Source of the DNA: Thermophilibacter provencensis
GTDB lineage: Bacteria; Actinomycetota; Coriobacteriia; Coriobacteriales; Atopobiaceae
Assembly (NCBI RefSeq): GCF_900128445.1
Contig: NZ_LT671417.1
Span: forward strand, 372,001 to 436,000
Reading direction: 5' to 3'
DNA length: 64,000 bases
In this document: positions 32,638-40,825 of the stretch, piece after piece
Numbering within the stretch: the stretch's first letter is position 1
How the letters are laid out: every line of letters starts with the position of its first letter
The notes under the pieces: generated by a model
Seen by the model: only the letters and a program-made list of their open reading frames with translations
Databases searched by the model: none
Told to the model about the DNA's origin: nothing
Position numbers and translations under genes: made by a program

Positions 32638-33822
32638 CTACGCCGTGAGCTCCTTCACGGCCTCGGTGGCAGCGGTCAGCTGCTCGTCAGAGGGGATCCA
32701 GTTGATGGCAAGGGTCTTCACCGGCATCTGGAAGCCCGCGGCCTCAAGCTCCTTGGCCACGTTGTTGGGGCCCATCGGCGCCCACCCGTAGGAGCCGAAG
32801 GCCAGGCCCACGCGGTTCTCGTTCTTGGGCGAGAGGCCCTTCATGTACGTGAGGAAGCTGGCAACCGTGGGCAGCATCTGGCTGTTGAGCGTCGGGGAGC
32901 CCACGCACACGTACTTGCAGTCCATAAAGACGTCCATAACGTTGGAGATGTGGTTCTCCTTGAGGTCCATGAGCTGCGCCGAGATGCCCGCTGCGAGGAA
33001 GCCGTCCACGAGCGCCCGGGCGATCTTCTCGGTGGAGTGCCACATGGAGTCGTATACCACGAGCGCGCGCTCCTGGACCTCGCCGGAGACGAAGCCCTCG
33101 TAGGCGGAGAGGATGTCCTCGACGTGGCCGCGCCAGATGACGCCGTGCGCCGGGCAGATCATATCGAGCGCGTCCGGGCCGAGGCCGCGCACCGCCTTCA
33201 CGGCCGCGGTGGCCTGCGCGCGGTAGGGCTGCACGATGTTGGCGTAGTACTTGTGCGCCTGGTGCATGACCTCACAGAGGTCGTTCTCATCATCGAAGCG
33301 GTTGGAGCTGGCAAAGTGCTGGCCGAAGGCGTCGTTGGAGAAGAGGATCTTGTCGTAGGCGTCATAGGTGACCATGTTGTCCGGCCAGTGGACCATCGGC
33401 GTCTGCACGAAGGTCAGCGTGCGCTTGCCGATGCAGAGGGTGTCACCGGTCTTGACGCCATGGTAGCCGAGGTCGCCGAAGTGCGCGGTCATGTTCTTGA
33501 CACCCTGCGGCGCGGAGCAGTAGATCTCTGCCCCGGGAGCGAGCTCATGAATCACGGAGGTGGAGCCGGAGTGGTCCATCTCGACGTGGTTGGCGATGAG
33601 GACGTCGATCTTGGAGGGGTCGATCACCGAGGAGATGCGCTCGAGGAGCTCGTCCTTGAATGTGATCTTGGCGGTGTCGATGAGCGTGACCTTCTCGTCC
33701 AGGATGAGGTAGGCGTTGTATGTGATGCCCGCCTCGGTGGTGTAGCCGTGGAACTCGCGGGCGTTCCAGTCGAGCGCGCCGACCCAGTAGACGTCCGGCT
33801 TGATCTGAACTGCGGAGAGCAT
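32638..33822 (-). CDS. fprA: Flavodiiron protein (FprA-type)
   Basis: A 394-residue flavodiiron protein that reduces oxygen (or nitric oxide) to protect anaerobes. The metallo-beta-lactamase-like domain carries the di-iron ligands: His79, Glu81, Asp83, His84 (NHVEMDHSG), His145, Asp164 and His226 (PAHGVIW). The flavodoxin domain follows from about residue 255 (VVYDSMWHSTEKIA; SYGWAPMGPN). The ATG at 33822 has GGAGG 5 bases upstream and gives the family's usual length; a longer frame adds 15 unlikely residues. Monocistronic, with its own terminator; no rubredoxin gene is adjacent. Confidence 0.95.
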   Translation of the reverse strand: MLSAVQIKPDVYWVGALDWNAREFHGYTTEAGITYNAYLILDEKVTLIDTAKITFKDELLERISSVIDPSKIDVLIANHVEMDHSGSTSVIHELAPGAEIYCSAPQGVKNMTAHFGDLGYHGVKTGDTLCIGKRTLTFVQTPMVHWPDNMVTYDAYDKILFSNDAFGQHFASSNRFDDENDLCEVMHQAHKYYANIVQPYRAQATAAVKAVRGLGPDALDMICPAHGVIWRGHVEDILSAYEGFVSGEVQERALVVYDSMWHSTEKIARALVDGFLAAGISAQLMDLKENHISNVMDVFMDCKYVCVGSPTLNSQMLPTVASFLTYMKGLSPKNENRVGLAFGSYGWAPMGPNNVAKELEAAGFQMPVKTLAINWIPSDEQLTAATEAVKELTA

Positions 33823-33931
33823 GGTTTCCTCCTGTGCTGTGGGTACGTGTTGGTGCTTCGGCGTCAATCCTAGCAGAACGGGCGGTCGGACCCGTGGGAC
33901 CGACCGCCCGCGTGGGGGTCACGATGGCAGG

Positions 33932-33962
33932 GCGTGGAAAAGTGACTGTCCCTTTTCCACGC
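33932..33962. repeat. Short palindromic element of the GGGACAG type
   Basis: Arms GCGTGGAAAAG/CTTTTCCACGC flank TGACTGTCC. Sequence and symmetry match the core of the 70-bp element at 1071-1140. It abuts the TAG stop codon of the EF-G-like gene and may double as its terminator. Confidence 0.75.
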
Positions 33963-36037
33963 TACTTCTCGCCGGCGGCGCGGCGGGCGGCGTAGTCCTC
34001 CGCCAGGCGCTGCTGGATGTCGTGCGGCACCTGCTCGTAGCCGCTGACCTCCATCTCAAACTCGCCGGTGCCGCGAGAGAGCGAGCGCAGGCGGGTGGCG
34101 TAGTCGGTGACCTCGGCGTACGGGACGGTGGCGGAGATGGTGGTCTCGCCTGCCGCGGCGCCGGTGCCGGCCTCCATGCCCTCGACGCGGCCGCGGGATG
34201 CGGAGACGTCGCCCATCACGGAGCCGGCGTAGCTCTCGGGCACGGTGATGCGCAGGTGCGCCATGGGCTCGAGAAGCACGGGCTCGGCCTGCGCGACGGC
34301 CTTCTGGAAGCCGATGCGTGCCGCGGTCTTGAACGCCATCTCGTTGGAGTCGACCGGGTGGTAGGATCCCTCGTAGACGGCACACTTGACGTCAATCATC
34401 GGGTAGCCGGCGAGCACGCCCTCACGCATGGTCTCCTGAACGCCCTTGTCGATGGCGGGAATGAAGCCGCGCGGAATGTGGCCGCCCACGACCTCGTCCA
34501 CGAACTCGTAGCCGGCGCCCGGGTTGGGCTCGATGCGCAGCCAGCAGTCGCCGTACTGGCCAGCGCCGCCGGTCTGCTTCTTGTGACGGCCCTGGGCGGA
34601 GGCCACGCGGCGGATGGTCTCGCGGTACGGGATCTTGAGCGCCACGGTGTGGGCCGTGATGCCCGCGCGGTCCTCAAGGCGGTCGAGAAGGACGCTGACC
34701 TGAGCCTCGCCGATGGCGGAGATGACGGTCTGGCCGGTGTCCTCGTCGCGCTCGACCTTGAGGGTGGGGTCGGCGTCCGCGGACTTCTCGAGGAAGGCGT
34801 AGAGCTTGCCCTCGGTGCCGCGCGCGTCGGGCTCGATGGCGATGCGATAGAGCGAGTTGGGGAAGCGGAACTCGGCGGCCTCGACCTTGCCGGTGACGGA
34901 GAGCGTGTCGCCGGTCATGGCCTCGAGCTTGGGGACCACGACGATGTCGCCAGCGGCTGCGGACTGGACGTCGGTGGTCTCCTTGCCGCACATCTGGTAG
35001 AGGTGGCCGAGGCGCTCGGACTTGCGCGTGCGCGCGTTGGTGAGCTCCATGCCCGGCGTGACGGTGCCGGCGAGGACCTTGAGGAAGGAGAGGCGGCCGT
35101 TCTGCGGGTCGTTCAGGGACTTGAAGGCAAAGACCACGGGGCGCTCGTCGTCCTCGGAGATGTCGAGCTGCTCGCCGTTCACGAGCGGGATGCGACCAAA
35201 GTCGGCCATCGTGGGGAACCATGCCACGGCGGCGTCCATGAAGGAGATGACACCTTCCTCGCGCACGCAGCTGCCGGCAAAGACGGGGACAAAGACGCGG
35301 TCGCGGATGGCCTTGGCGAGCAGGCCCTCGAGCTCGTCCTGCGTGACCTCCTCGCCCTCGAGGTACTTCATCATGACCTCGTCGTCAGCCTCCACGACAA
35401 GCTCGGTGAGCTGGGCGCGGGCGGCCTCGGCGGCCTCGGCGAACTCGGCGGGAACGTCCTCGACGACGGGCTTGCCGCTCTCCAGGTGGCGCGCCTTCAT
35501 GTGGACGACGTCGATGATGCCCTTGAAGGCCTCGCCGGAGCCCATCGGAATGGTCACGGGCGCGAGGCTGTTGCCAAAGCGGTCCTGAAGGGCGGACATG
35601 GCGACGTCAAAGTCCGCGTCAGGACGGTCGATGCGGTTGACGAAGATCGCGCGCGCGAGGCTCTGCTCCTCGGCGGCGTACCACAGGCGGGTGGTGATGG
35701 TGCCCGGGCCCGAGGCGGCGTCGACCATGAAGAGCGCGGTCTCGCACGCGCTCATGGCGGCGTAGGCGTCACCGACGAAGTCGGGGTAGCACGGGGCGTC
35801 GAGCACGTTCAGGCGCGTACCATCCCAGATGATAGGGGCAATGGAGGTGGAGATGGAGAAGCCGCGCTCCCCCTCCTCGCCGTCGTAGTCAAGCGTGGGC
35901 TTGGTGCCGGCGTGGCCGCCGAGACGGGTGGTACGCCCCGTCAGGTGAAGCATGGCCTCCGCCAGCATGGTCTTGCCCACGCCGCCTTGGCCCACAAGGA
36001 CCACGTTCTTGACCTTCTCCGCTCCCTTTGCAGCCAT
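33962..36037 (-). CDS. EF-G-like translational GTPase paralogue
   Basis: A 691-residue protein with the five-domain EF-G layout. It belongs to the divergent EF-G2-like group of Actinomycetota: G1 is GQGGVGKT (16-23), G3 is DAPCYPDF (80-87) instead of DTPGHxDF, so the catalytic-loop His is Tyr84 and the Gly is Cys83, and G4 is NRID (134-137). GTP hydrolysis may be slow or different. Domain IV retains QTGGAGQYGDCWLRIEP. Such paralogues are not the housekeeping translocase and their role is unsettled. GGGAGG precedes the ATG. A housekeeping fusA is not seen in this window. Confidence 0.9.
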   Translation of the reverse strand: MAAKGAEKVKNVVLVGQGGVGKTMLAEAMLHLTGRTTRLGGHAGTKPTLDYDGEEGERGFSISTSIAPIIWDGTRLNVLDAPCYPDFVGDAYAAMSACETALFMVDAASGPGTITTRLWYAAEEQSLARAIFVNRIDRPDADFDVAMSALQDRFGNSLAPVTIPMGSGEAFKGIIDVVHMKARHLESGKPVVEDVPAEFAEAAEAARAQLTELVVEADDEVMMKYLEGEEVTQDELEGLLAKAIRDRVFVPVFAGSCVREEGVISFMDAAVAWFPTMADFGRIPLVNGEQLDISEDDERPVVFAFKSLNDPQNGRLSFLKVLAGTVTPGMELTNARTRKSERLGHLYQMCGKETTDVQSAAAGDIVVVPKLEAMTGDTLSVTGKVEAAEFRFPNSLYRIAIEPDARGTEGKLYAFLEKSADADPTLKVERDEDTGQTVISAIGEAQVSVLLDRLEDRAGITAHTVALKIPYRETIRRVASAQGRHKKQTGGAGQYGDCWLRIEPNPGAGYEFVDEVVGGHIPRGFIPAIDKGVQETMREGVLAGYPMIDVKCAVYEGSYHPVDSNEMAFKTAARIGFQKAVAQAEPVLLEPMAHLRITVPESYAGSVMGDVSASRGRVEGMEAGTGAAAGETTISATVPYAEVTDYATRLRSLSRGTGEFEMEVSGYEQVPHDIQQRLAEDYAARRAAGEK

Positions 36038-36178
36038 AATGCCTCCCTTGGACGGGGTCTGTGCACGATGTGACTCACCTTACCCACGTTTGGTCGCGAC
36101 GTTGCGCACATATCGGGCAGCGGGCGATAAGAACGGTGAGGGCGCGCGGGGGCGCGAAGGGGACGGGCGTGCGCCAGC

Positions 36179-36355
36179 TCACTGGTCGTCGCTCTTCTCG
36201 TCCTTCTTGGGGAGGCGTCCTGCGCGACGCAGGGCGTCGCGCAGGATCCACTCGACCTGTCCGTTGGCGCTGCGCATCTCGTCCGCGGCCCAGCGCTCAA
36301 CCGCGGCCCAGACCTCCGGGTCTATACGCAGGGGATATTGCTTGCGGGCCGCCAC
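36179..36355 (-). CDS. Small ribbon-helix-helix (Arc-like) protein
   Basis: A 58-residue frame starting at [23 protein letters not shown], then [20 protein letters not shown] and a basic/acidic tail. The short strand (KQYPLRID) followed by two helices with an S-x-N-G turn and EWILRDAL matches Arc/MetJ-type DNA-binding proteins. It begins 12 bp after the stop of the SPFH gene, a pairing I recall from other Actinomycetota. It may repress the pair through the palindrome at 37447-37458. It was located by reading the frame directly, being short. Confidence 0.75.
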   Translation of the reverse strand: MAARKQYPLRIDPEVWAAVERWAADEMRSANGQVEWILRDALRRAGRLPKKDEKSDDQ

Positions 36356-36367
36356 GTCTTCAGCGCC

Positions 36368-37387
36368 CTACTGGTAGAGGGAGCCGGTGTTGAGGACGGG
36401 CTGGGCCTCGGACTCGCCGCAGAGGACGACCATCAGGTTTGACGCCATCACGGCCTTGCGGTCCTCGTCGAACTCCACCACGCCGCCATCGGAGAGCTCC
36501 TTGAGCGCCATGTCCACCATGGAGACCGCGCCCTCCACGATCTTCTTGCGCGCGGCGATGATGGCCTCGGCCTGCTGGCGGCGCAGCATCGCCTGGGCGA
36601 TCTCCGGCGCGTAGGCGAGGTGCGTGAGGCGGGCGTCGTCCACGGAAACGCCGGCCGGGGCGAGGCGACGGTCCAGCTCCTCCTTGAGGGTGGCGGAGAC
36701 CTCCTCGATGTTGGAGCGCAGCGTGATGGAGCTGTTGGAGGCGTCGTCGTCCTCCATGTGGTCGTAGGCGTAGACGCTCGCCACGTGGCGCAGCGCGGTC
36801 TCGGTCTGCATGGCCACGTAGCTGGGATAGTGGTCCACGTCGAAGAGGGCCTTGGCGGTATCGGCCACGTGCCAGACCACGACGGTCGCGATCTCGATGG
36901 GGTTGCCCATCTTGTCGTTGACCTTGAGGCGGTCGCCGTTGAGGGTGCGGGCGCGCAGGGAGACCTTGGTGGAGAGCGCCTTGGTGGCCGCCGCGGCCTT
37001 CACGGAGGGTGTGCCCTCCTCCAGGCTGATGTCAACGGAGGCGCCGGTGCCGTCCGAGCCCAGGCTGTGGCTGTAGAAGGGGTTCACCCAGTAGAAGCCC
37101 GACTCGCGGACCGTGCCCACGTAGTTGCCAAAGAGCACGAGCACGCGGGCCTGCCCGGGCTGTAGCGAGAAGAACCCACAGGTGACAATGATGGCCACGA
37201 TGAGCAGCACGATGCCGCCGACGAGCAGCACGGGACCGGTGACGGGCGCGGGGACGCCGGCCTCCTCGGCCGTGGCCAGGATGACGATGCCCTGGACCAT
37301 GCCCCAGATGGAGGCGACGTACGCGGCGAGGGTGACGAAGAGCATGGGCCAGCCGGACGCGGCGCGGGCCTGCTTTTCTACGGTCAT
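36368..37387 (-). CDS. SPFH/band 7 (stomatin-like) membrane protein
   Basis: A 339-residue protein with two N-terminal membrane helices (about 15-38 and 50-72) followed by an SPFH domain ([28 protein letters not shown]) and a C-terminal helical region ([20 protein letters not shown]). Stomatin-like proteins form membrane scaffolds, often linked to proteases or microdomains. The ATG at 37387 has GGAAAGGA upstream; a longer frame without a ribosome site was discarded. It is co-oriented with a 58-residue ribbon-helix-helix gene downstream. Confidence 0.92.
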   Translation of the reverse strand: MTVEKQARAASGWPMLFVTLAAYVASIWGMVQGIVILATAEEAGVPAPVTGPVLLVGGIVLLIVAIIVTCGFFSLQPGQARVLVLFGNYVGTVRESGFYWVNPFYSHSLGSDGTGASVDISLEEGTPSVKAAAATKALSTKVSLRARTLNGDRLKVNDKMGNPIEIATVVVWHVADTAKALFDVDHYPSYVAMQTETALRHVASVYAYDHMEDDDASNSSITLRSNIEEVSATLKEELDRRLAPAGVSVDDARLTHLAYAPEIAQAMLRRQQAEAIIAARKKIVEGAVSMVDMALKELSDGGVVEFDEDRKAVMASNLMVVLCGESEAQPVLNTGSLYQ

Positions 37388-37706
37388 TGCAGTTCCTTTC
37401 CTGGTGACGGGCACGCCCCGGGGTGGGCGTCCTCGACTGAGTTCATTGTGATATCACATTGGTTTCTTTGCAAGGGCAGGCCGCTCGGACGAGATGCGTT
37501 TCGGTGAGCGGTGGTTGATGGGTTGGCGCGCCATGTTGTTTCAGTGGGCAACAACAGCCTTAATAAGGTACGTCGTGAGCCTGACACGTTGGGCTACCTG
37601 CTCTTTTCCCAATCTTCGATTGCATCAGGAACGCTTGGAGGCAGCTCTGAGCAAGCGGCGCTCCCTAAGCTGGACAAGTTACGGCGCATAGATTGGGGGA
37701 TGCAGG
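37388..37706. other. Intergenic region with palindromes, no gene seen
   Basis: This gap between the divergent SPFH and nuclease-like genes holds the TGTGATATCACA palindrome and a second small palindrome CCTTAATAAGG (37558-37568), which may lie in the promoter of the rightward gene. No supported coding sequence was found. Confidence 0.6.
37447..37458. promoter_or_regulatory. TGTGATATCACA palindrome upstream of the SPFH gene
   Basis: A perfect 12-bp palindrome about 60 bp upstream of the SPFH start codon, where an operator would overlap the promoter. Size and symmetry suit a dimeric or tetrameric ribbon-helix-helix repressor; the partner gene encodes one. Inference only. Confidence 0.55.
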
Positions 37707-38675
37707 ATGGGAGTATGCCTTGGCTTTGAGTCCGCCCTGGAGTACTGGCTTACGAAGCAAGGGGGCGAGGCTCTGCCGGAGGAGGTCGAGAGCTGGAGGC
37801 TGGCTTACGCCGTCGCGAGTTCGCGGCTCCTTGCCAGGGAGGGCCTTCCGCTCGAGCCCCGCAACGAGCGACCCCTGCACCTACTTGTGCAGCAGCACGC
37901 GGTGAAGCACCGCCTCGACAACATCGCCGTGCACGTCTGCCAGACCAAGCTTCCCGCCCACTCGTTCAGGAGGCTTGGCGGCGACAGCCTCATTGCCTCG
38001 CCAGAGCTCACCTTCCTTCAGATGGCCCAGGGCCATTCCCTGCTTGAGCTAATCGAAATCGGCTGCTACCTCTGCTCGACCTTCTCGATTTCCTCACGTG
38101 GGCGTGGTTACACGGGAGAGCGGCAGCAGCTGATGTCGCTCGACGACCTGACGCGATACCTGAACTCCCTGCCAAGACGGACGCGCGGGAGAAACCAGGC
38201 GCTCCAAGCACTCCCGCACATTGTCGAGCTGACCGCCTCTCCCATGGAGGTTCACCTGGCGATGCACTACGGGCTGCCGCCAGAGCATGGGGGAAGGGGC
38301 CCAATCGCCATCTCTGCCAATCAACCCATCGAGATCGACGAGCACGCGCAGAGGCTTCTGGATGAGCACTATCTCAAGGGCGACCTCTACCTATCCGAAT
38401 ACGAGGCCGACCTTGAGTACGACAGCAGGGAGTTCCACACGGGAAGCTTCCGCCTTGATCACACGCAGGCTCGCAGGAATGTGCTTGAGGCGATGGACAT
38501 CAAGACCATCTCAGCCACCCAGGGGCAGATCAATACGCTCGAGCACTTTGATGACTTCACCTGGCTGCTCGAAAAGAGAATCGGCCGCGAGCACGCCATT
38601 CCCACGCCGGCGCAGCGCGCTGAGCAGGAGAGCCTCTTTCAGTGGCTCAACGACGAAAAGCGGACCCTTTTCTAG
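37707..38675 (+). CDS. AbiEi/DUF559-like orphan protein, second family member
   Basis: 322 residues, related in layout to the protein at 31479-32507: N-terminal FESALEYWLTK, central SPELTFLQMAQGHSLLELIE, the SPMEVHLAMHYGLP helix, and a C-terminal strand-helix unit (GDLYLSEYEADLEYDSREFH) in which Asp226, Glu237 and Asp239 could occupy the Vsr-like catalytic positions. The following RRNVLEAMDIKTISATQGQI corresponds to the helix and strand that close DUF559-type folds. Overall identity to the other copy is low. No partner gene is adjacent. Function is unknown; RNA/DNA-directed defence or an antitoxin-derived role are possibilities. Confidence 0.75.
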   Translation: MGVCLGFESALEYWLTKQGGEALPEEVESWRLAYAVASSRLLAREGLPLEPRNERPLHLLVQQHAVKHRLDNIAVHVCQTKLPAHSFRRLGGDSLIASPELTFLQMAQGHSLLELIEIGCYLCSTFSISSRGRGYTGERQQLMSLDDLTRYLNSLPRRTRGRNQALQALPHIVELTASPMEVHLAMHYGLPPEHGGRGPIAISANQPIEIDEHAQRLLDEHYLKGDLYLSEYEADLEYDSREFHTGSFRLDHTQARRNVLEAMDIKTISATQGQINTLEHFDDFTWLLEKRIGREHAIPTPAQRAEQESLFQWLNDEKRTLF

Positions 38676-38732
38676 CTTCGCCGCCCAACACATCCGGCGC
38701 AGGGAACCGCTCGGCACGAGGCCGGGGGAGAG

Positions 38733-38869
38733 CCCGACTTTGTAGTGTGCTTCGCGCCCGGCTCCCCGGGTACACTACAAACCGCGTAACCCGTCTAGCT
38801 GGAAGTTTGCGCCGATTTCGTTTGTAGTGTACCCGGGGAGCCGGGCGCGAAGCACACTACAAAGTCGGG
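38733..38869. repeat. Perfect 49-bp inverted repeat with 39-bp loop
   Basis: The arms (38733-38781 and 38821-38869) are exact reverse complements; each holds TTTGTAGTGT and CCGGGCGCGAAGCACACTAC. The element lies between the 3' end of the nuclease-like gene and the methyltransferase gene. It is unrelated in sequence to the other inverted-repeat families here. Confidence 0.93.
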
Positions 38870-38945
38870 GCAGCGAGTGGAGGCGGCCCACGTGCGACGT
38901 AAGCTCGGATATGATGGTCTATCGGCTTGAGAAACCGGAGGCCGC

Positions 38946-40112
38946 ATGGGATACAAGACGTACACCTGCCCCATTTCACGAGACTGCGGAGGCTGCGAGT
39001 GGCTCGCGGTCCCCTACCCCATACAGCTGCGGCGCAAGCAGGAGCAGGTCGAGGGCCTGCTGGGCGAGATGCTTCGCGCGGACGGCGGCAAGCTCGAAGG
39101 CATCCGCGGGATGGACGAGCCTCTGCGCTACCGTCACAAGGCGGCGACCCCGTTTGCCCACGCTCCGCACGGGCGCGTGCTGAGCGGATTCTACGCAGCC
39201 GGAACGCACCGGATCGTGCCCTGCGCGGAATGCCTCGTCGAAGATGACCGGGCGCGGCGCATCCTAAACGCCGTCGCCAGGGTCTCCGAGAGAATGCACA
39301 TCCCGCCCTACGACGAGGATCGCGGCACCGGCGTGCTGCGCCACGCCGTCGTGCGCTGCGGATATGCGACCGATGACGTGATGCTCGTGCTGGTGACGCG
39401 CGTAGATGAGCTTAGAAACCGTGAGCGCCTGGTGGGCGAGCTGCGCGCGGCCTGCCCTGAGGTCACGACCATCGTGCAGAACGTGAACAGCCGCAGGACG
39501 AACGCCATTCTCGGCCACCGGTGCCATACGCTCTACGGACCTGGCATCATGCACGACGAGCTGCTCGGATGCCGTTTTGAGATCGGTCCCACGAGCTTCT
39601 ATCAGACCAACCCCCAGCAGACCGAGGTTCTCTACCAGCTGGCAATCGAAGGGACCGGCAACGCGGAGCGCGTGCTCGATGCGTACTGCGGAACGGGAAC
39701 TATCGGCATCTGCGCGGCGGCACGACGACCTGGGCTGCGAGTCATCGGAGTTGAGCGAGTCGCCGCCGCCGTGTCCTGCGCACGGCGCAACGCCCAGGCA
39801 AACCACGTCGAGGAGCGGAGCTCGTTCGTGGCGGCTGACGCCACGGAATGGATGGCCGGCCCCGGACGCGCCGAGCGCTTCGACGCAATCATCATGGATC
39901 CCCCGCGCGCCGGGAGCACCCCGGAGTTCCTTGGCGGGGTGGCGGCCCTTGCGCCGGGACGCGTCGTCTATGTCTCCTGCAATGTCGTGACGCAGGCGCG
40001 CGATATCGAGCTTCTTCGCTCGCTGGGATACCGGATCGAGAGCGTGACCCCCGTCGACATGTTCCCCCACACCAGGCACGTCGAGAGCGTCGCCGTGCTG
40101 GCCCGGCGCTAG
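38946..40112 (+). CDS. RlmD/TrmA-family RNA m5U methyltransferase
   Basis: A 388-residue SAM-dependent enzyme that methylates uridine C5 in rRNA or tRNA. An iron-sulphur motif is formed by Cys8, Cys14, Cys17 (CPISRDCGGC) and probably Cys96 (PCAEC). The SAM-binding motif is VLDAYCGTGTIGI, followed by MDPPRAG; the catalytic Cys345 lies in YVSCN and the C-terminus has DMFPHTRHVE. No N-terminal TRAM domain is present, as in several RlmC-like members; which uridine is modified cannot be told. GGAGG lies 4 bases before the ATG. Confidence 0.93.
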   Translation: MGYKTYTCPISRDCGGCEWLAVPYPIQLRRKQEQVEGLLGEMLRADGGKLEGIRGMDEPLRYRHKAATPFAHAPHGRVLSGFYAAGTHRIVPCAECLVEDDRARRILNAVARVSERMHIPPYDEDRGTGVLRHAVVRCGYATDDVMLVLVTRVDELRNRERLVGELRAACPEVTTIVQNVNSRRTNAILGHRCHTLYGPGIMHDELLGCRFEIGPTSFYQTNPQQTEVLYQLAIEGTGNAERVLDAYCGTGTIGICAAARRPGLRVIGVERVAAAVSCARRNAQANHVEERSSFVAADATEWMAGPGRAERFDAIIMDPPRAGSTPEFLGGVAALAPGRVVYVSCNVVTQARDIELLRSLGYRIESVTPVDMFPHTRHVESVAVLARR

Positions 40113-40156
40113 GGAGCCGCCGGCCCAGACGGCGGCGCGATCAAGCCCCCAGAACA

Positions 40157-40191
40157 GCGCGGGCCGCCACCAAGCTAGTGACGGCCCGCGC
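40157..40191. terminator. Bidirectional hairpin between convergent genes
   Basis: GCGCGGGCCG and CGGCCCGCGC form a 10-bp GC stem extended inward by further pairs (CACC/AGTG region). It lies between the methyltransferase and purN stops. Tails are only weakly T-rich. Confidence 0.6.
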
Positions 40192-40210
40192 GAGGTCTGG
40201 CAAGCAATGC

Positions 40211-40825
40211 CTACTCAGGGTCTATCGCCACGGTCCCGTTGTCCCTCACATGCACGCGGCCAGCGGAGATGAGGCTCACGACCTCGGGATAGAGCTCGTG
40301 CTCGATCTCGTGGATGTGCTCCTCGAGCTCGTCGACCGACCAGCCCTCCTCCACCGGAAGCGCACGCTGCGCGATGATGGGGCCGGCATCGTAGTCCGCG
40401 TTCGCGAAGTGCACGGTCACGCCCGTGACCTTAACGCCGCGGTCGTAGGCGTCCTGGATGGCGTGGGCGCCCGGGAAGCTCGGCAGCAGCGCGGGGTGCA
40501 GATTGACCACGCGGTTGGGGAACGACGCAAGGATGGGGTCGTGCACCTTGCGCATGTAGCCCGCCATGATGACGTACTCGACGCCGTGGCGCTTGAGCTC
40601 GGCGGCGATGATCTCGTCGGCCTGCTCCGGATCCGCGTACACGTCCTTGGAGAGCGTGAGCGTCTGAATGCCGGCAGCCTCCGCACGCTTGAGGCCGTAG
40701 GCGCTTGGGCGCGAGCTCACCACAAGCTCGATGGTGGCGTCAAGCGAGCCATCCGCGATGCGGTCGATGAGCGCCTGCAGGTTGGTGCCACTGCCCGAGA
40801 TGAGAACACCGATCCTAACGCTCAT
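40211..40825 (-). CDS. purN: Phosphoribosylglycinamide formyltransferase
   Basis: A 204-residue folate-dependent GAR transformylase, third step of de novo purine synthesis. It has the N-terminal VLISGSGTNLQALID, the catalytic region VVNLHPALLPSFPGAHA (His before the LLPSFPG signature) and VTVHFANADYDAGPII. The ATG at 40825 overlaps the end of purM by 11 bp and defines the conserved N-terminus; a longer frame would add 28 unrelated residues. It is the last gene of the run. Confidence 0.97.
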   Translation of the reverse strand: MSVRIGVLISGSGTNLQALIDRIADGSLDATIELVVSSRPSAYGLKRAEAAGIQTLTLSKDVYADPEQADEIIAAELKRHGVEYVIMAGYMRKVHDPILASFPNRVVNLHPALLPSFPGAHAIQDAYDRGVKVTGVTVHFANADYDAGPIIAQRALPVEEGWSVDELEEHIHEIEHELYPEVVSLISAGRVHVRDNGTVAIDPE

